Assembly: GCA_023262945.1 (NCBI GenBank)
Contig: JALQXY010000118.1
Coordinates: forward strand, 1-9,017
Direction: 5' to 3'
DNA length: 9,017 nucleotides
From: Rickettsiales bacterium
Lineage (GTDB): Bacteria > Pseudomonadota > Alphaproteobacteria > Rickettsiales > UBA1997
Part shown: positions 5,512-9,017 of the stretch, in pieces
Layout of the letters: every line of letters begins with the position of its first letter
How positions within the stretch are numbered: the stretch's first letter is position 1
Made by a program: the position numbers and the translations under genes
Notes under the pieces: generated by a model
Database searches by the model: none
The model's input: only the letters and a program-made list of their open reading frames with translations
Told to the model about the DNA's origin: nothing

Positions 5512-7301
5512 CCGCAAAGCGATCAGTAGAAAAAGATTTAAATAAAACAATTTCTGCTATTTTGGGTGTTGATGATGTTTTTGTTAATTTTGATTCGCAA
5601 AAAAAATTTAATTTCTTTACCTGGAGTTGTGATTTGGTTTTATTTGATAAATTTTTAATATGCGATATTGCGGTAAATAATGATAATTTATCAACTATTG
5701 ATATAGCAAATTATCGCAGCATTATTGATGTGTGTATTTGTTATTATTTATTTTGCGATATTATAAATTATAAAAAACAAATCATTAATTCAGAAAATGA
5801 ATATTTACATAATCAACTAGAAAAAATAAGAGTTATATTGCTTGGTTCACAAACTTATCGTGGATTTGCTTTAAATATTGCTCAAAAAATTATTGCAGAT
5901 TTTGAAAGTGCCAATGAGTACGATATGTTATCAATTATATTATTTGATAATTACTTTTCTCAAATATTTCCCACTGACATTAAAAATATAATAAATCACG
6001 CCAAAAATAAATATAGCAATAAAATTATAAATTTAATTACTGGCTTACTAAAATTTATAAATAATCAACATGATTTTTTTGTTGAAGTAAAAAAAATAAT
6101 TAGCCTTTTATCAAAAAAAGATACCAAAGATAATTCAAATAATAATAAAAATAATCACAAACCAGAAGATACGAAAAATAATTTAGATCAAAAAAATAAC
6201 ATAAAAACAAAGCAAGATTATTTAGAAGAAATTGAAGATTTTAATAAAAAATTTCAAGATAACCAATTAGCAAATCAAGATCAATTTGACTCTATTAATA
6301 GTGGCAAAAATAATAAATCCTTAATATCAAAAAATATTCAGCCATCAATAAAAGTTAGAAACGATAATCAAAATATAGAGTTTGTAAACTCATATAAAAT
6401 ATTTACGACTAGATTTGATGAAATTTTATATCCACAAAAATTTCTTAAAAAAGAAGAGCTTATTAGATTAGAAAAACAGCTTAATGATAAATTTAATGAT
6501 TTAAGGCAAATTTCTAAAAATATTAAAATTAAACTTAAGAAAAAACTACTTTCCAAGAAAAAGGAATTTATGGAAATTGGCTCGATTAATGGTGTAATAA
6601 ATCGTAAAAAACTAACACAACTTATTATTAATCCATTGGTTAATAATATTTTAGTGAATAAAAACATGCATAATTCTAATAATGTTGCAGTTACAATTTT
6701 ATTAGATAATTCTGGATCTATGAGAGGTAAACCAATCATCATGAGTGCTTTATCATGCTATATTTTAGCTCAAATATTTGAAGAATTTTCTATTAGAACA
6801 GAAATTATTGGCTACACCACTAAAGAATGGAAGGGTGGTAGTGCTAAAAAAATGTGGGATGAGATGGGAAAGGTAAAAAATCCAGGACGACTTAACGAAT
6901 TGCGTCATATAATATATAAAGACTTCAAGCAGAGTTTCAAGATTGCTAAATCTAATTTAGCTTTAATGCTTAAAGAAGGAATTTTGAAAGAAAATATTGA
7001 TGGTGAAGCTATTTTATTTGCAATTAAAAGGCTAAATAATAGGTCTGAGAATCGTAAAATTTTATTGGTAATATCAGATGGCAATCCTATTGATGATGCT
7101 ACAAACGAAGCTAATGAAGAAAATTTATTGATAAATCACTTACAAAATATAGTAAGAAAAATTGACAAAAGAAAAGATATTGAATTGGCTTCAATAGCTA
7201 TTGGCTATACCAATGATAATATTTATAAAAACTCAATTTCAGTTAAAGATATTAATGAAATAGGTGATGCAATGATTGAAAGAATATTGCAATTTTTTTA
7301 G
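5502..7301 (+). CDS. cobT: CobT-like cobaltochelatase subunit with VWA domain
   Basis: This is a homologue of CobT, which with the AAA+ protein CobS and the large subunit CobN inserts cobalt into hydrogenobyrinate diamide in aerobic B12 synthesis. Residues 1-200 form the helical N-terminal part. Residues 205-290 are an Asn/Lys/Asp-rich low-complexity linker. Residues about 298-380 match the pre-VWA region (YKIFTTRFDEI, ...LIINPL). The VWA domain spans about 395-599 with MIDAS DNSGSMRG (D402, S404, S406), FSIRTEIIGYTTKEWKGG (429-446), NPGRLNELRHIIYK (460-473), KENIDGEA and LVISDGNPIDD (D526). The 599-aa length suits the family. No cobN or cobS is adjacent. Many alphaproteobacteria keep cobS/cobT-like genes without B12 synthesis, so the partner may be another AAA+ system and the role is open. 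It is last in the operon; its TAG is followed directly by repeat copy B. Confidence 0.9.
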   Translation: MSITAKRSVEKDLNKTISAILGVDDVFVNFDSQKKFNFFTWSCDLVLFDKFLICDIAVNNDNLSTIDIANYRSIIDVCICYYLFCDIINYKKQIINSENEYLHNQLEKIRVILLGSQTYRGFALNIAQKIIADFESANEYDMLSIILFDNYFSQIFPTDIKNIINHAKNKYSNKIINLITGLLKFINNQHDFFVEVKKIISLLSKKDTKDNSNNNKNNHKPEDTKNNLDQKNNIKTKQDYLEEIEDFNKKFQDNQLANQDQFDSINSGKNNKSLISKNIQPSIKVRNDNQNIEFVNSYKIFTTRFDEILYPQKFLKKEELIRLEKQLNDKFNDLRQISKNIKIKLKKKLLSKKKEFMEIGSINGVINRKKLTQLIINPLVNNILVNKNMHNSNNVAVTILLDNSGSMRGKPIIMSALSCYILAQIFEEFSIRTEIIGYTTKEWKGGSAKKMWDEMGKVKNPGRLNELRHIIYKDFKQSFKIAKSNLALMLKEGILKENIDGEAILFAIKRLNNRSENRKILLVISDGNPIDDATNEANEENLLINHLQNIVRKIDKRKDIELASIAIGYTNDNIYKNSISVKDINEIGDAMIERILQFF

Positions 7302-7384
7302 AGATTAAAAAATATAATTTCTAGCCAAAAAGATAAAGTCAGATTGTTTAGTTTTTATATATGTTTTTTAGGCGGGAAATGATA
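7302..7384 (+). repeat. Dispersed palindromic repeat, copy B (right half only)
   Basis: The segment AGCCAAAAAGATAAAG...TTTTTTAGG (7323-7372) matches copy A over 38 identical bases and copy C over most of its right arm. Similarity to C continues leftward to AGATT at 7303, just after the cobT stop, and rightward into a decayed terminal repeat (TTTTTAGGCGGGAAATGATA, 7365-7384, against TTTTTAGGTGGTAATTGGTA in copy C). The left arm seen in copy C is missing, replaced by the cobT 3' end. The right edge falls 3 bp from the stop codon of the truncated alaS. The repeat occupies the whole convergent intergenic gap, and I see no separate strong terminator for cobT. Confidence 0.85.
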
Positions 7385-7387
7385 TAA

Positions 7388-8179
7388 TTATCTCTGATTT
7401 AATAATTGCTCTATCCCTGAGATTATCTTGCTAAAACCATCTGTTTGGTAATTATCATGAACTCCTTGCATTACTGAAGCAATTCTTTCTAAGCCCATTC
7501 CAGTATCTATTGATGGCTTTGGTAAATTGCTGATAGTTTTGTCATTATGTTTTTCATATTGCATAAAAACTAAATTCCATATCTCAATATAACGATCTCC
7601 ATTTTCATCTTTTGATCCCGGGACGCCGCCAAAAATATTTTCACCATGATCATAAAAAATCTCAGAGCAGGGTCCGCAAGGGCCCGTTTCTCCCATTGAC
7701 CAAAAATTGTCATCCGTTTTTATTTTAATTATTTTTTTATCACTGAATCCTGATATTTTCTGCCATAATTTTTGCGATTCATCATCATTATGATATATTG
7801 TGACTAGTAATTTATTGGGATTGATTTGTAATTCTTTGGTTAAAAATTGCCAAGCATAAAAAATTGCTTCTTCCTTAAAATAATCTCCAAAGGAAAAATT
7901 TCCAAGCATTTCAAAAAAAGTGTGATGTCTTGCGGTGTAGCCAACATTATCTAAGTCGTTATGCTTACCTCCTGCACGCAAACATTTTTGCGAAGTAGCT
8001 ACTCTTTTAAATTTTGGTTTTTCAAGGCCGGTAAAATAATTTTTAAATTGAATCATACCAGCATTTGTAAAAAGCAAAGATGGGTCGTTATGTGGTATTA
8101 AAGAAGATGATGGTAATATTTCGTGATCATTTTTAGTAAAATAATCTAGAAATTTATTTCTAATTTGATTGGTAATCAT
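7388..8179 (-). pseudogene. alaS: Alanyl-tRNA synthetase, truncated after the catalytic core (263 aa)
   Basis: Full AlaRS is about 870 aa and charges tRNA-Ala; this frame has only the N-terminal 263 residues. All three class II motif regions remain: the motif 1 area (HEILPSSSLIPHNDPSLLFTNAG), motif 2 RHHTFFEMLGNFSFGDYFK (84-102) and motif 3 GMGLERIASV (227-236), plus GETGPCGPCSEIFYD (163-177). The homology ends at about 258, then NQR and a stop. The rest of the catalytic module, the tRNA-recognition helices, the editing domain and the C-Ala domain are absent, and no continuation is visible in any nearby frame. The ATG at 8179 was chosen because MITNQIRNKFLDYF matches the family N-terminus; the longer upstream frame runs into rnpB. 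The stop lies 3 bp from repeat copy B, suggesting element-linked truncation. There is no internal stop or frameshift, so the loss is recent, or the fragment is kept or split from a part elsewhere. Confidence 0.88.
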
Positions 8180-8185
8180 AATTAA

Positions 8186-8628
8186 ATAATTTGTTAGTAA
8201 GCCGGATTCTGTATATTTAGCTAGATCAAAATAAATAAAAATTAATTTAGAAAATGCTAAATATTGCAATCATTCATCTAGGATTAATATTGCTATTAAT
8301 CTCAAGCAACCCACCCGAATAGCTAATATTAAGAGAAATATTATTTAAATAATTAAATACGCTATTCCTATTTGGTTTTGCTCCTGACAGGGTTTATCCA
8401 AATATATGTTACCATATAAGCGTGTAAGCTCTTACCTTACATTTTCACCCTTACTTAAATATCAAAAAATATTAAAGCGGTATATTTTCTGTGACACTTG
8501 CCCTAAACATTAATTAAAATTAATATTCGCCGGCTATTAACCGGTGTCATTCTCTTATGGAGTCCGGACTTTCCTCTAACTTTCAAGCCAAATAAGACTA
8601 AAGCTAGCGATTGCACTTTAATTTTATT
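8186..8628 (-). ncRNA. rnpB: RNase P RNA (A-type)
   Basis: This is the catalytic RNA that trims the 5' leader from pre-tRNAs. On the minus strand the 5' universal block GAGGAAAGTCCGGACTCC (plus-strand 8559-8576) is followed by AGGGTGAAAATGTAAGG and TAAGAGC (around 8425-8455), then GGATAAACCCTGTCAGG with GAGCAAAACCAAATAGG (around 8360-8402). Next comes CTAGATGAATGATTGC (around 8265-8281), and the 3' block ACAGAATCCGGCTTA (about 8198-8212). GCAATC near the 5' end pairs with GATTGC near the 3' end as P2. The P1 ends are only A/T, so both termini are uncertain by perhaps 10 bases. Several helices are A/U-rich but all core blocks are present. The 3' end lies within a few bases of the alaS fragment's ATG. 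Confidence 0.95.
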
Positions 8629-8653
8629 ATTGTCTAGATCATTAATTTTGCAA
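8625..8653 (-). promoter_or_regulatory. Possible rnpB promoter
   Basis: On the minus strand, TTGCAA (8653-8648), a 17-bp spacer and ATAATA (8630-8625) lie just before rnpB. This would put the start near 8618. That slightly conflicts with an A/U P1 helix that could reach 8624 or further, so either the box or the 5' end is off by several bases. Treat it as a candidate only. Confidence 0.3.
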
Positions 8654-8954
8654 GAAGACATTTAAAAAATTTTATCAAAGAGGATCCTTGCTGCAGGGTT
8701 TTTATACCAATTCCCATCTAAAAATGAACAATATAACAAAATATTTTTGAGGATAAATTTTAGAGAAAAAATCTCTTGTATCACGATATACAAAGATTTT
8801 TTTTCTAAATTTTAGACCAAAAAGATAAAGTTATTTTGTTTAGTTTTTATATGTTTTTTAGGTGGTAATTGGTATTATTATATAGCCGTTAAAAATAATA
8901 AATACTTAGATATTAAAGTTATTTTTTAGCAAAATATTCTTATATTTTACTAAA
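8641..8954. other. Gene-free interval between rnpB and nuoD
   Basis: This 314-bp stretch holds the rnpB upstream region (8641-8704), the complete palindromic element (8705-8874) and 80 bp of A/T-rich DNA (8875-8954) after the nuoD stop. I see no convincing open reading frame, tRNA or strong nuoD terminator in it. Confidence 0.6.
8705..8874. mobile_element. MITE-like palindromic element, copy C (complete, ~170 bp)
   Basis: The element is bounded by terminal inverted repeats TACCAATTCCCATCTAAAAA (8705-8724) and TTTTTAGGTGGTAATTGGTA (8855-8874), which pair at 18 of 20 positions. The inside is also self-complementary. The arms around 8753-8781 (TAAATTTTAGAG, AAAAAATCT) pair with 8786-8814 (GATTTTTTTT, CTAAATTTTA) about a centre near TATCACGATA, so the whole unit could fold into one long hairpin. 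Both termini begin and end in TA; reading these as a duplicated target, the element would be CCAATT...AATTGG inserted at TA, as for IS630/mariner-type MITEs. It carries no open reading frame of note, so it would depend on a transposase elsewhere. Its right arm is shared with copies A and B. I am confident in the repeat structure and less so in the IS family. Confidence 0.8.
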
Positions 8955-9017
8955 CTATCTATCAATTTCTCCAAAAACTATATCTTGCGTTGAAATAACA
9001 GTTACAACATCGGCTAA
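8955..9017 (-). CDS. nuoD: NADH-quinone oxidoreductase subunit D, C-terminal end (partial)
   Basis: The last 20 codons and TAG stop read [20 protein letters not shown] on the minus strand. This matches the highly conserved C-terminus of NuoD (family form ...[20 protein letters not shown]), the 49-kDa-type subunit of respiratory complex I that helps form the quinone site in the peripheral arm. The gene enters from beyond the right edge. Downstream on the same strand come 80 bp of A/T-rich DNA, the palindromic element and rnpB, so nuoE does not follow directly as it does in many bacteria. Confidence 0.9.
   Translation of the reverse strand, partial: [20 protein letters not shown]

Noticed and set aside
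6115..6350. Asn/Lys-rich low-complexity DNA in cobT as a tandem repeat or CRISPR-like array
   Set aside because: There is no regular unit or spacing; it is a codon-biased linker in an open reading frame. No CRISPR-type direct repeats were found anywhere in the window.
6368..6742. 124-codon minus-strand open frame with Leu/Ile/Ser-rich sequence inside cobT
   Set aside because: It is the antisense shadow of the Lys/Asn-rich part of cobT; its hydrophobic look follows from AT-rich complement codons.
7302..7390. Frameshifted continuation of alaS beyond its stop
   Set aside because: The minus-strand sequence past 7388 is the repeat arm and then antisense cobT; none of the later AlaRS motifs, such as the VIADHIR region, can be read in any frame.
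8180..8269. Upstream extension of the alaS frame adding 30 residues
   Set aside because: These codons overlap the conserved 3' block of rnpB, and the added residues do not resemble AlaRS; the family N-terminus begins at the ATG at 8179.
8685..8704. Plus-strand hairpin CCTTGCTGCAGGG followed by TTTTTAT as a terminator
   Set aside because: The stem is only about 4 bp and no plus-strand gene ends nearby; rnpB runs the other way.

Overview
The window is a very AT-rich stretch of about 9 kb. It most likely comes from an alphaproteobacterium with a reduced or host-associated genome, probably Rickettsiales- or Holosporales-like. The grounds are the base composition, an A-type RNase P RNA with alphaproteobacterial-looking elements, a CobT homologue, a magnesium-type HemB, and a NuoD C-terminus. 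The taxon is inferred from composition and gene repertoire only.

Layout, left to right. (1) 1-126 holds a partial copy of a dispersed repeat (copy A) and a large terminator-like hairpin. (2) 127-984 on the minus strand is an unrecognised 285-aa charged protein with a predicted coiled coil and a Ser/acid-rich, Cys-containing tail; it has a good sigma70-like promoter almost touching its start codon. (3) 1159-2169 on the minus strand is hemB (porphobilinogen synthase, GTG start). (4) Only 24 bp away and divergent, a tightly packed plus-strand operon runs 2194-7301: trpC, der, bioF and a cobT-like VWA gene. Its junctions are a 1-bp gap, a 4-bp ATGA overlap and a 10-bp overlap. (5) 7302-7384 is repeat copy B. 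(6) 7388-8179 on the minus strand is a truncated alaS that keeps only the class II catalytic core; its stop codon lies 3 bp from the end of copy B. (7) About 8186-8628 on the minus strand is rnpB. (8) 8705-8874 is a complete, imperfectly palindromic, MITE-like element (copy C) with ~20-bp terminal inverted repeats and flanking TA. (9) 8955-9017 on the minus strand is the last 20 codons of nuoD.

Functionally the window mixes housekeeping genes: haem synthesis (hemB), ribosome assembly (der), tRNA processing (rnpB) and respiration (nuoD). It also carries isolated members of cofactor and amino-acid pathways (trpC, bioF, cobT) whose usual partners are not adjacent. The main structural theme is a small palindromic repeat family with three copies here. 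Copies A and B are inverted relative to each other and bracket a 7.3-kb block, and copy B sits exactly at the breakpoint of the truncated alaS. I see no defence system, CRISPR array, tRNA gene or intact transposase. The best candidates for something undescribed are the MITE family with its associated alaS truncation, and the unknown 285-aa protein.
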